33,226 nt of DNA from Holosporaceae bacterium (GTDB taxonomy: Bacteria > Pseudomonadota > Alphaproteobacteria > UBA3830): NCBI GenBank assembly GCA_031269995.1, contig JAISYI010000001.1, positions 1 to 33,226 on the forward strand, written 5' to 3'. The position numbers were made by a program, and so were the translations under genes. The notes below the pieces were generated by a model. It was not told where the DNA came from. It ran no database searches and saw only the letters and a list, made by a program, of their open reading frames with translations. The stretch's first letter is position 1. Each line of letters opens with the position of its first letter. Shown piece after piece: positions 16,313-24,855 of the stretch.

Positions 16313-17095
16313 TTATAAATTCGGCAGTTTCATAAAGCTAATCAGCTCCCGCAATTCTTGTCTTGCGGAGACATGGGATATACTCATCTGTACACCAGAT
16401 TGCTCCAGATCCAGCAAGGTCAATCCGGACAGAAACAGCTCCTTGAAAATAACGCGCTCGCAAAATCCCATGCCAAGACGGAATCCTATCCTTTTAGATA
16501 AGGCCTCAAGTACCACGTTTACATCTTTCCTATTTTTTGTATACAGAGTCGTTAGGCGATTCCGTATCAGTATCCAATCAATGGGTTTCTCCCCTTTCTT
16601 AGCCCGCTCTTTTCTCTGATTCCATACCATCTCGGCATAGATGCTAGGATGGAACACTTTTAGATCGTTACTAGATACTTTCACTAGAACGTCCAGATCT
16701 ACAAAGCTATCGTTCAGCGGAGTAATCAGTGTATCCGCATATGAATGCGCTAGCTGCGACAGGTGCGTATTGTTGCCAGGGGTGTCGATTACAACAAATT
16801 CGCAGTCCTTCAGTTTATACATCGCTGCGCCAAATGTTTCCATATCTCGGGCGCGAGCCTGTTCTCTATCGTTATCGTCGTCCACAAGTATGGCCACATG
16901 CTCCGGCGTTTTCACGGCGCACACAGAGTTTTTGCGATACTCGAAGTATCTAGTAAAAGTTCCCTGCCTCGCATCGACATCCACTGTCCCGACCTTGAAT
17001 CCCTTGCTGAGTAGGTACACTACAATGTGCATGGCGACTGTGGACTTACCAGTCCCGCCTTTTTCATTTCCAAGAACAATCACATGTGGTCGCAC
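16313..17095 (-). CDS. mipZ: MipZ-type ParA/MinD-family division-site ATPase
   Basis: 260 residues from a GTG preceded closely by GGGGAGG. The deviant Walker A is NEKGGTGKST (Lys12 and Lys17), the switch region VDVDARQGTFTRYFEYR is characteristic of MipZ, and Walker B is FVVIDTPG. MipZ forms a gradient from ParB at the poles and blocks FtsZ assembly except at midcell in alphaproteobacteria that lack MinCDE. Length is slightly below the Caulobacter protein (about 277). It lies between potI (15 bases) and lysC (18 bases). With FzlA-like and DivL-like genes in the same window, it supports an alphaproteobacterial cell-cycle programme. ParB is not in this window. Confidence 0.9.
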   Translation of the reverse strand: MRPHVIVLGNEKGGTGKSTVAMHIVVYLLSKGFKVGTVDVDARQGTFTRYFEYRKNSVCAVKTPEHVAILVDDDNDREQARARDMETFGAAMYKLKDCEFVVIDTPGNNTHLSQLAHSYADTLITPLNDSFVDLDVLVKVSSNDLKVFHPSIYAEMVWNQRKERAKKGEKPIDWILIRNRLTTLYTKNRKDVNVVLEALSKRIGFRLGMGFCERVIFKELFLSGLTLLDLEQSGVQMSISHVSARQELRELISFMKLPNL

Positions 17096-17110
17096 GGACC
17101 TCCCCTCACT

Positions 17111-17902
17111 CTACATTTTCCTTTTATAAAGCAAAACGGCGGATATTATCACACCGACCGAAAGAAGAGCCATCAAAATTGTGGCAAGAGCGTTTATTTC
17201 CGGAGATAGGCCGAACCGTAGACTGGAGAATACGATCATTGGCAGCGTAGTCGCTCCAGCACCTGCAACAAAACTCGCAATGACAACATCGTCTAAAGAA
17301 AGCGCAAAGGCTAGCAACCATCCTAGGATTAAAGAAGGGGAGATCATTGGCAGCGTTATTACGAAAAAAACTTTCAGCGGAGAGGCGCCAAGATCGAGGG
17401 CAGCCTCCTCAATGGATTTATCCATATCATGCAATCTAGCCTGCACCAGTACGGTAACATAGGACAGCGTCAGTGTAATATGAGCAATTACAATAGTCGT
17501 AGACCCGCTGTCTGCGGACCAGCCAAAAACTCTCTCGAGGCCAACGAATAGCATCAGCAGAGATAGTCCCATAACTACCTCTGGCATTACCAGCGGCGCA
17601 GTAATAGCTCCGACGAATAGCGGTTTCCAGCGGAATCCAGTGAACCGCACAATGATTATCGCTGCTATCGTTCCCAAAATCACAGAAACCGTAGCCGACA
17701 GACAGGCAATTTTTACGCTGGTCCAGATTGCACGCAGAATTATCGGATCAGACAGGAGTGTTTTGTACCACTTCATTGAAAAACGCGTCCATGTGGCCAG
17801 CAGTCTGGACTCGTTGAAAGAATATATCACTACGCAAACTAATGGAAAATACAGAAACAAATATCCCAAAAACAATATCGCCCTTGACCATCTGAAATGC
17901 AT
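17111..17902 (-). CDS. potI: ABC transporter permease, polyamine type (PotI-like)
   Basis: 263 residues with about six transmembrane helices. The EAA loop reads EEAALDLGASPLKVFFVITLP, the site of contact with the ATPase subunit. The N-terminus (LGYLFLYFPLVCVVIYSFNES) is characteristic of PotI/PotC permeases for putrescine or spermidine. It follows potH by 42 bases and precedes mipZ by 15. The ATPase (PotA/PotG) and the periplasmic binding protein (PotD/PotF) are not in the window. The transporter is therefore presumably completed by genes elsewhere or at the other end of a split operon. Related iron and molybdate permeases are less likely from the sequence. Confidence 0.85.
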   Translation of the reverse strand: MHFRWSRAILFLGYLFLYFPLVCVVIYSFNESRLLATWTRFSMKWYKTLLSDPIILRAIWTSVKIACLSATVSVILGTIAAIIIVRFTGFRWKPLFVGAITAPLVMPEVVMGLSLLMLFVGLERVFGWSADSGSTTIVIAHITLTLSYVTVLVQARLHDMDKSIEEAALDLGASPLKVFFVITLPMISPSLILGWLLAFALSLDDVVIASFVAGAGATTLPMIVFSSLRFGLSPEINALATILMALLSVGVIISAVLLYKRKM

Positions 17903-17944
17903 GTTGCTCTGTCATCTCCTCCTATTCAACTGCCCAATATTACT

Positions 17945-18898
17945 TTACTCGATATTATTCGATAAAAACTTTGTTTCTCGACATCTCTGAATGAAGACTA
18001 TTGGAAAGACTACAAACACTAGTAGGACGATGGACAAAGCCGCTGCAGTAGGCCAGGACATGCTACCAAAGAATTCGTTCCATACAAGACGGCCGATTGT
18101 TAGCGTCTGTGACCCCCCGAGCAACTCTGGAATAACAAACTCCCCGATCGCCGGAACGAATACCAATGCCGATCCCGCGTAGATCCCCGGCGCAGAAAGC
18201 GGCATTACTATAGAAAAAAACGCCGTCATCGGAGAACTGCCAAGGTCGTAGGCCGCCTCCAGCAACGAGTAGTCAATCTTCTCGATTGCGTTGTATAGGG
18301 GAAATATCATGAACGGGAGATAGGCATAGATGATCCCAATACAGGCGGCAAAGGAGTTGTTTATCAGCGGCAACGGCGCCTCGATCAAGTGAAATTTCAT
18401 CAGTAGTGTATTGATAAAACCACTAGGGCTAAGCAGCATCATCCAGGCATATACCCTTATCAAAAATGATGTCCAAAACGGCAATACAACTAGCATAAGC
18501 AGGATACGGCGATAGTGCTCTGAGGCCCTGGCAATTGCATAGGCCATTGGAAAGCCTATCAGAAGGCAGCAAACAGTGGATACCCCTGCAATCAAAACGG
18601 ATGTTATGAATCCTCGGATATACATCTCATCCGTAAAGAGCACCATATAGTTCTCGAGATTCATCCTTATCTGCAGCATGTGTCCGGAGAGCCACTCAAC
18701 AATCGGCGTATAGGGCGGCGACGCGATAATGCTCTCCGACAGGCTTATTTCAATTAGAATCAGACATGGACAGATAAAGAAAAGAAATATCCAAATGAAT
18801 GGAATGGATATCAGAAAATGGCGACCACTTACCTTCTTCGAAATCCCTGCGAACCAGGAAATAACCCTTTCCTCTGTCCTGTACATTGTGTTTATCAT
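17945..18898 (-). CDS. potH: ABC transporter permease, polyamine type (PotH-like)
   Basis: 317 residues with six predicted membrane helices. A cytosolic N-terminus is followed by FLISIPFIWIFLFFICPCLILIEISLS-like helix 1, and the EAA motif reads LLEAAYDLGSSPMTAFFSIVMP. The long periplasmic loop after the first helix with LENYMVLF is typical of PotH/PotB. The ATG is preceded by GGGGAG at suitable spacing. It is the promoter-proximal gene of the run potH-potI-mipZ-lysC-oxidoreductase. PotHI permeases import putrescine or spermidine in complex with a PotG-like ATPase. Substrate is inferred from family resemblance only. Confidence 0.85.
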   Translation of the reverse strand: MINTMYRTEERVISWFAGISKKVSGRHFLISIPFIWIFLFFICPCLILIEISLSESIIASPPYTPIVEWLSGHMLQIRMNLENYMVLFTDEMYIRGFITSVLIAGVSTVCCLLIGFPMAYAIARASEHYRRILLMLVVLPFWTSFLIRVYAWMMLLSPSGFINTLLMKFHLIEAPLPLINNSFAACIGIIYAYLPFMIFPLYNAIEKIDYSLLEAAYDLGSSPMTAFFSIVMPLSAPGIYAGSALVFVPAIGEFVIPELLGGSQTLTIGRLVWNEFFGSMSWPTAAALSIVLLVFVVFPIVFIQRCRETKFLSNNIE

Positions 18899-19016
18899 TA
18901 TACAGACACTCCCCTAGCAGCGTAGATCACTTCTGAAAATATCCATATACGAAAGATTTCGCAAGCGATGCGAATAGATTGCTCAATATCTTGTATTAGA
19001 TACTAGATGTAGAATT

Positions 19017-20333
19017 CTAAGATGGATCAGACCTTGGTATATTACTCGAGTTAAGCAAGCAATAGAATGGCACGCTAAGTAAAAACATTAAAAAAGCTAG
19101 ACTGATGAGGGAGTCTCCAGAACCCACGATTGCAGCAAATGCATAGGCCAAGGCAACATATCCCACAATTGGCAACACAAATCTCTCCCTCTTTGACAGG
19201 GTATTTTTTTTGTTTATATACAGATATCCGAAGGCAACAACAGAATAAAAATAAGGAAGAAGCATCGCCAAGACAGAGATGTCTATCAATAAGTTCACAC
19301 ATTTTCCTAAAGATGATTGATGAGTAAGAAGGAATACTGCAGTCATAAGCAAACTCCCCACTACTATTCCTTTTGGAGCGCCATGACGGTTTGTTTTAAG
19401 GAAATATTTGGGAAAAATACCCTCACGTGCAGCAGCCAAGGGGACGCACCCCTGTATTAGTATCCAACCGTTGAGGGAACCTATTATACCAACAATACCT
19501 GTGATGATCATAAATACAGCTCCCCATTCACCGAATATCTTGCGAGCAGCATCTACATAGGGAGCCTTGGACGCAACAAGATCCTCGGCAGGGACTACTC
19601 CATTAATGACTATCGCCCCACAAATATACACAGCCGCAGTGATCAGCACACCCGCAACTGTTGCCAAAGGAATTGTGCTGCGAGGATTCTCCACATCCTC
19701 TGCTGGAATTGTCGCGGACTCAAGCCCCAAAAAAGCCCAGAGCAGTACTCCTGACATCTTACCTAAAGATCCTAGGCCGTGATTTTCTATATCTGCGATG
19801 TTAAAAACTCTGGAAAAGTCCACAAAGAAAATCCCTGCGAGGCCTAAGAGAACTAAAGGAAGAATCTTTACTACAACAACAATCCCCTCAACAAACATAG
19901 ACTCTTTCAGCCCTCGTACGTTGAAGAACGTAAATAACCATATCATGGCACAGCCAAAACCTATCGAAAACATGGAATTTTCGATTAAACTCGGACAGAA
20001 AACTGACATATACTGAAGAGCACCAACCAGTAGCGACGCGCTACCACACCACGCGCTGATCCAATAACCCCAGGCCATCTGAAATCCAATAAAATCTCCA
20101 AAAACATGTTTCGCGAAAGTATAAGGACCTCCAGACTTGGGAATCCAAATGCTAAGGCGAGCAAAGACGAGCGCCAGGGCTAAAGCACCTCCCGCCGTTA
20201 CCACCCATCCCACAAGTGACATTGTACCGTATGGTGCGAGCAAGGCTGGTGCCAGCAGCACGCCTGATCCAATCATATTACTCGAGACCAACGCTGTCGC
20301 TCTCAAAGGGCCGATCTTATACGCACTCGACAA
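19017..20333 (-). CDS. APC-family basic amino acid/polyamine antiporter (AdiC/PotE-like)
   Basis: 438 residues with about twelve transmembrane helices. It begins at a TTG with GAGGAG six bases upstream. The first helix contains SNMIGSGVLLAP, the substrate-carboxylate binding motif of APC transporters. LWAFLGLESATIPAEDVENP and GSLNGWILIQG follow the AdiC/CadB/PotE pattern closely. Such proteins exchange arginine-agmatine, lysine-cadaverine or ornithine-putrescine, or take up basic amino acids. Next to potHI it suggests dependence on external polyamines or basic amino acids. No decarboxylase gene lies nearby, so acid resistance is not indicated. Exact substrate cannot be read. Confidence 0.85.
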   Translation of the reverse strand: MSSAYKIGPLRATALVSSNMIGSGVLLAPALLAPYGTMSLVGWVVTAGGALALALVFARLSIWIPKSGGPYTFAKHVFGDFIGFQMAWGYWISAWCGSASLLVGALQYMSVFCPSLIENSMFSIGFGCAMIWLFTFFNVRGLKESMFVEGIVVVVKILPLVLLGLAGIFFVDFSRVFNIADIENHGLGSLGKMSGVLLWAFLGLESATIPAEDVENPRSTIPLATVAGVLITAAVYICGAIVINGVVPAEDLVASKAPYVDAARKIFGEWGAVFMIITGIVGIIGSLNGWILIQGCVPLAAAREGIFPKYFLKTNRHGAPKGIVVGSLLMTAVFLLTHQSSLGKCVNLLIDISVLAMLLPYFYSVVAFGYLYINKKNTLSKRERFVLPIVGYVALAYAFAAIVGSGDSLISLAFLMFLLSVPFYCLLNSSNIPRSDPS

Positions 20334-20405
20334 CTTCTTCTCCTCAGTTTTCCCTTACGTGCTAAGACTATTTTCTTCCTACCGAAGACTATTACTAATA
20401 AGATA

Positions 20406-21251
20406 TCAAAAACCAGCAAGAATACTTCTTGTGACTGATACTCCCATCGACAGATATTCAGACTTTCCGTCATATTTATAGGGCAGGCGTTTCATTAGTT
20501 TATTATCATCTTTATTAGTTAGAGCAATTTTGGCATAGGCTCTCACATTCCACAAGTGGTTGATCTTGTATTCTACACCACCGCCAAGCGCAGGGAAAAA
20601 CGAGCCGAAAGATCCTTCTGCGTTGTATGTATGGAACATAGCTCGTCCTAGCACTCGAACAAAACCCACCGTGGTATACACCAGTAGACCGCGATTTGGA
20701 AACTGCTTTCCAAAACGCACGTCCATACCAAATCCCTGCGTCGCCGGATGGCGCACGCCCACATCACCCTTTTCGTTAAATTTGCTACTGCCTGCTCTAC
20801 GCCAGAAGAATTCTGTTTCTATCCCTGTGTAGTAATCTTTGTATACAGCCGTTCCAAATCCTGCAAGCAGAGACATCGCAAAAGTGGATCGAGTCGACTC
20901 TACGCCTATCTCTTCAACTTTTACTGCCCTTAGTCCCTGCAAAGCATACTTCTCAACCTGTATATTATGGGTAATCCTTTCCAAGGTGACGCCTGAACCA
21001 TAGTAAGCTCCGGTAACGCGTCTTTCCGGTTCGGCTAATTGCTGAAAATCCTCCGAGCTTTTCTCCGTTACCATATCCTCAGCGCCCTCTTCCTTATTCG
21101 CTCCTCCTTTTCCAGAATTTATGTCTGAGACATTTAAAATTCCCTCTTGAGCTCCGCGATTCTCTCCAACTTCGGCGGTGTCACTTTCCTGCGCAGTACT
21201 ACCACCAAACGCAAGCCCCAATAGAAGAGCTGCGCAAACACTTTTTTTCAT
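20406..21251 (-). CDS. Outer-membrane beta-barrel surface protein
   Basis: 281 residues from the ATG at 21249-21251, preceded by AAGGA about ten bases upstream; the reading can be extended 12 codons further without a better site. The signal peptide is MKKSVCAALLLGLAFGGSTAQ. An acidic, Gly/Glu-rich low-complexity segment (about 22-70) precedes alternating amphipathic strands such as YYTGIETEFFWRR and LLVYTTVGFVRVLG. The sequence ends in Phe (SILAGF), the usual BAM recognition residue. It resembles small OmpA/OMP_b-brl-type barrels of intracellular alphaproteobacteria, with a likely exposed loop. No specific family is certain. It lies 72 bases before the APC gene and may be surface exposed to host factors. 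Confidence 0.6.
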   Translation of the reverse strand: MKKSVCAALLLGLAFGGSTAQESDTAEVGENRGAQEGILNVSDINSGKGGANKEEGAEDMVTEKSSEDFQQLAEPERRVTGAYYGSGVTLERITHNIQVEKYALQGLRAVKVEEIGVESTRSTFAMSLLAGFGTAVYKDYYTGIETEFFWRRAGSSKFNEKGDVGVRHPATQGFGMDVRFGKQFPNRGLLVYTTVGFVRVLGRAMFHTYNAEGSFGSFFPALGGGVEYKINHLWNVRAYAKIALTNKDDNKLMKRLPYKYDGKSEYLSMGVSVTRSILAGF

Positions 21252-21387
21252 TTTCTTTTTCCTTGCGCCAACCCGTTTTGCAAACAACTAATGGATCACT
21301 ACTTAGTAACCGACATTAAGCGCCGCACAAAACAACAACTATGCATATAGTAGTATCCCTAACCCAAGATATCTGCGCGTTCCATGC

Positions 21388-21663
21388 TCATTTATTCACA
21401 GAATCTTTCAGACTTTTCCCAGGCTTAAACCGAACGGACATCCTGGGTGGAATGGTAATCGCCGCTCCCGTTCTGAAGTTCCTTCCACTTCTGCCAGCCG
21501 TTTTTTTTACTGTAAAACTTCCAAAGCCTACCAGCGCAACGTCTTCTCCATCTCTAAGAGCGTTCTCTACTGCGCTAACAAAAGAGTTCAACGCCTTCTC
21601 CGAATCCGCCTTAGTCAGTCCGCTGTCTTTTGCGACTTCGTCTATCAATTCTGATTTATTCAT
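21388..21663 (-). CDS. hup: HU-type DNA-binding protein
   Basis: 91 residues from the ATG at 21661-21663; GGAG lies six bases upstream, which rules out the in-frame GTG four codons earlier because the ribosome-binding site would be inside the gene. It starts MNKSELIDEVAKDSGL and contains GFGSFTVKKTAGRSGRNFRTG, the conserved DNA-bending core of HU/IHF proteins. The arm region (AAITIPPRMSVRFKPGKSLK) uses Arg-Phe-Lys-Pro as in HU. It binds DNA non-specifically as a dimer and compacts the nucleoid. IHF is less likely because the N-terminus and arm match HU. It follows trpS on the same strand. Confidence 0.93.
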   Translation of the reverse strand: MNKSELIDEVAKDSGLTKADSEKALNSFVSAVENALRDGEDVALVGFGSFTVKKTAGRSGRNFRTGAAITIPPRMSVRFKPGKSLKDSVNK

Positions 21664-21761
21664 CGTCTTCTCCACACGCTAATCATAATCCCTTGAAGGA
21701 TGAAATGTTTTTCTTGAAAAAGCAATAGCACCTTCATGTAGAACCTCTAAAATCTGAAAAA

Positions 21762-22772
21762 TCAGAATTTCAACGGGGAAAAGTTGATTCCAATTGCCTC
21801 TTTTACTTCTTGAAGTGTTTTTTGAGCAACACTTTTTGCCTTTTGGCTGCCCTGCAGACATATCTCCAGCAAATATTTTCTAGACAAATTTTCTCTTTTT
21901 TCCCGTATCGGCTGAATCCTGCTTTGAAGAACGGTATCTAGGAGAGATTTCAAAACGATATCTCCTAATCCTCCACTGGAGTAATGCGTCTTCAACGCTG
22001 CCAACTCATCTTTGTCCTCATAGAAAGCATCCAGATAAGAGAATACCACGTTTCCTTCAACTTTTCCCGGATCCGATACCCTTATATGATTCGGATCTGT
22101 ATACATTGAGTAGACTTTCTCCCTTATAACCTCCGGAGAATCGCTGAGGAAGATTGCATTGCCTAGAGACTTACTTGCTTTCGCCTTCCCGTCTATTCCA
22201 ACCAAGCGGCCAATGGCTCCAGGTTTCGCACGAGCCACCTTTAGGCAGTCAGTATTGTACACCTTATTAAAACGCCGTACTATTTCGTTCGACAGCTCGA
22301 TCATTGGTAATTGATCATCTCCGACTGGCACTACCTCAGTTTTAAAGGCTGTTATATCTGCCGCTTGACTCACTGGATAGCAGAAAAAACCGCATGGGAT
22401 CGATTCGCCAAACGCCTTCTGAGCAATTTCCGCCTTCACAGTAGGGTTTCTTTCCAGCCTGGATACAGTCACCAAGTTCATGTAGTAGGTTGTAAGCTCC
22501 GATAGTGAAGGAATCTGCGATTGGATAAATATAGTAGACAATTCAGGATCAATCCCAACTGCTAGATAGTCCGCTGTTACTTCGAGCACGTTGTCCATTA
22601 CCTTTTGCGGATTCTCAAAATAGTCAGTCAGGGCTTGAACATCGGCAATCATTATATACTGATCGAATGCCGACTGCATCTCCACCCGGTTTTTCAAAGA
22701 GCCTACCCAATGTCCTAGATGCAACCGTCCCGTTGGCCTGTCTCCGGTAAGAGCAACCACACGCTTTTCCAC
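21762..22772 (-). CDS. trpS: Tryptophan-tRNA ligase
   Basis: 336 residues starting at a GTG, with AAGGA nine bases upstream. The class I signature is present: the HIGH-like site RLHLGHWVGS (residues 16-25) and KASKSLGN, the KMSKS loop near residue 195. GDQLPMIELSNEIVRRFN and SRLERNPTVKAE are characteristic of bacterial TrpRS. It charges tRNA-Trp in the cytosol. It lies between hscA and the HU gene; gaps of about 100-145 bases on each side suggest separate transcription. Nothing unusual is seen. Confidence 0.96.
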   Translation of the reverse strand: MEKRVVALTGDRPTGRLHLGHWVGSLKNRVEMQSAFDQYIMIADVQALTDYFENPQKVMDNVLEVTADYLAVGIDPELSTIFIQSQIPSLSELTTYYMNLVTVSRLERNPTVKAEIAQKAFGESIPCGFFCYPVSQAADITAFKTEVVPVGDDQLPMIELSNEIVRRFNKVYNTDCLKVARAKPGAIGRLVGIDGKAKASKSLGNAIFLSDSPEVIREKVYSMYTDPNHIRVSDPGKVEGNVVFSYLDAFYEDKDELAALKTHYSSGGLGDIVLKSLLDTVLQSRIQPIREKRENLSRKYLLEICLQGSQKAKSVAQKTLQEVKEAIGINFSPLKF

Positions 22773-22916
22773 AGTTCTGTGTCCTTTTGTTCTCTTGTTC
22801 GCCCATTCATTTAGAAATGATAGCAGAAAATTTACCTAGGAGACAGTGAAATCCGTCGCAAACCACATTCTCTTTCCACATGCGGCCCCTTTCTAATAAT
22901 CTCAACGTAACAGCAC

Positions 22917-24389
22917 CTATCTTGACGACGTTTTTTGCAACATAGCTGTCATATCATCCATGGAGAGTCCAGACGATGGATCCATTGTAACAGTCTGTTG
23001 CAGGCCGGTTTTTTGTTCCCAGGCCTTTACACTGAGTATTCCGTTCACGTCGACAGAAAATTCGACGATCACCCGTGGCATTCTGGCTGGCATCGGCGGA
23101 ATTCCTGCGAGTTCAAAGTGTGTCAGTGATCTGCATTCGGCTGCAACTGGACTTTCTCCCTGGACAATATGAAATTTTACACCGACCTGATTATCCACAT
23201 GAGTCGTGTATTCTCTCCTTTCAAAGATCGGAATGGGAGTATTCCGGTATATGATTCTGTCCACACCACCCCCCAAAGTTTCTATGCCTAGAGTTAGCGG
23301 GACGACGTCGATCAGAAGCACCTTACGGCTCTTTCTAGCAATGGAATCAGCGTAGATAGCCGCTCCGAAAGCTACGACTTTCTCTGGGTCCACATCATCA
23401 AAAATTTTTCCAGAAAATCTTCCATAAAAATGCTCTTTTACAGAATCTTTAACCAGCCGCAACTTTGTCATACCGCCGGCCAAGACCACACCGTCTAAAG
23501 CCCTGATGTCCAAATGAGCGTCCTGTAGCACCTGATCTGCTATCCGCAGACTTCCCTGTATTAGATCAGCAGATACTTTTTGCAAAAGATCTTGCGTCAG
23601 TCTGAATTTATAGATCTCATTTTCGCAGCAATAATTTTCGGTGACTTCTTGGGCATTTCCTAGACATTCCTTTAGAGATTTTGCAACCAATCTGCCAGAA
23701 ACTCGTTCTTGGTCAGCGGCCAGCCCATAAAGTCGAAGATTGTGATCAAGGATTGCGTTATCAACGTCATCTCCTCCTAGGTAGTTGTCTCCTCCAGTGG
23801 CAAGAACCTGGAATATCCCATCCACCAGTCGAAGAACGGAAAAATCGAAGGTTCCACCTCCGAAATCATATACCGCGAAAACGCCATTGTTTCCCCTGTT
23901 CAATCCGAATGCTATCGCTGCAGCAGTTGGTTCGTTTATTAGACGTAGTACTTTAAGACCAGCGATGGAGGCTGCTCGTCTGGTGGCCATCCTTTGTGGA
24001 TCTGAGAAGTGTGCCGGAACGGTTATTACGACGCTGTTGACAGTCCGGCCAACTACTTTTTCGGCGTTTTTTTTAAGATAAAAAAGGATATCAGCAGAGA
24101 TTTCTACCGGGCTTCGTCCGCAGAATTTTTCATCCCTTCCTATAAACCTTTTTATGGAAAACACTGTGCTGCCCTGATGATCTTTACTGACAGCCGCGCG
24201 GCCTACTATCGCATTCTTCTCGGCATAGTTTACAACCGACGGAGCCGCGTACCCTCCATCGATAGGAACTGCAATCGGCACGCCATCGCGCACGCAGGCG
24301 ACGACAGACTCCGTCGTCCCAAGATCTATACCGAACGCTTCATCAGCGCCGTTATCACCCGAAAACACTTTATTATCACTATCATTCAT
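22917..24389 (-). CDS. hscA: Hsp70 chaperone HscA, lacking the C-terminal lid
   Basis: 490 residues, about 120 short of the usual HscA. The nucleotide-binding domain is complete: FGIDLGTTES (19-28), VYDFGGGTFDFS, and VLAGGMTKLRLV. The substrate-binding beta domain follows (VVPLTLGIETLGGG, HFELAGIPPMPA, VDVNGILSVKAWEQKTG), matching HscA more than DnaK. The protein stops shortly after DPSSGLSMDDM, where lid helix A starts. HscA with HscB delivers Fe-S clusters from IscU, normally in an isc operon, but no isc genes are adjacent here. No Shine-Dalgarno is clear. Shifting frame in the A-run at 22931-22936 opens only 30-45 codons that do not look like a lid, so this seems a true truncation. Confidence 0.88.
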   Translation of the reverse strand: MNDSDNKVFSGDNGADEAFGIDLGTTESVVACVRDGVPIAVPIDGGYAAPSVVNYAEKNAIVGRAAVSKDHQGSTVFSIKRFIGRDEKFCGRSPVEISADILFYLKKNAEKVVGRTVNSVVITVPAHFSDPQRMATRRAASIAGLKVLRLINEPTAAAIAFGLNRGNNGVFAVYDFGGGTFDFSVLRLVDGIFQVLATGGDNYLGGDDVDNAILDHNLRLYGLAADQERVSGRLVAKSLKECLGNAQEVTENYCCENEIYKFRLTQDLLQKVSADLIQGSLRIADQVLQDAHLDIRALDGVVLAGGMTKLRLVKDSVKEHFYGRFSGKIFDDVDPEKVVAFGAAIYADSIARKSRKVLLIDVVPLTLGIETLGGGVDRIIYRNTPIPIFERREYTTHVDNQVGVKFHIVQGESPVAAECRSLTHFELAGIPPMPARMPRVIVEFSVDVNGILSVKAWEQKTGLQQTVTMDPSSGLSMDDMTAMLQKTSSR

Positions 24390-24622
24390 TATTATCGCAG
24401 GCAGTCATCATAGGTTGTCATTACAGACATTATCACCGCCAAACACAAACAAAACAAAGCATACCACAACACTTGTTTAACAAAAATAGAATCGCCGTGT
24501 GGAAGATTGCCTATTTAAAAATGGGAATAGCTAAAAATCTCCGCCTTTAATTGGACAATCACAGGAAAGGGTCCTGGTAGAAAATGAAAAAACAATGTGG
24601 TAGATTAGATATTGCCTTTTGG
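24390..24622. other. Intergenic region between hscA and tRNA-Thr
   Basis: 233 AT-rich bases with no reading frame that looks coding. It presumably contains the hscA promoter on the minus strand and the tRNA-Thr promoter on the plus strand. The -35-like sequence TTGGACAATC occurs at 24550-24559 and again before pheS at 24781-24790. No hairpin with a T-run was seen. Confidence 0.5.
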
Positions 24623-24694
<72 letters not shown>

Positions 24695-24780
24695 TCGTGA
24701 ATGTAGATCATAGAAGGCACCGGTGGTACTAGATTTCCTTCCTCAAATTTTAAAGTATACAATCTCTCTTATGCTTGCAG

Positions 24781-24827
24781 TTGGACAATCTCTTGCATCT
24801 TTAAATAATTAACTCTTCTGCTATAAT
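24781..24827 (+). promoter_or_regulatory. Promoter region of pheST
   Basis: TTGGAC (24781-24786) has AATAAT at 24804-24809 with a 17-base spacer. A perfect TATAAT also lies at 24822-24827, without a good -35. If the second box is used, transcription would start near 24834, leaving a leader of about 20 bases before the GTG at 24856. Confidence 0.45.
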
Positions 24828-24855
24828 CTCTCTCGTTGTGAAATGTGGGGGCAGC

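Noticed and set aside
22773-22936. Frameshifted HscA lid downstream of the stop codon
   Set aside because: Either single-base change in the A-run opens only 30-45 codons, basic and Cys-containing, not like the helical lid; the space before trpS is also too short for it.
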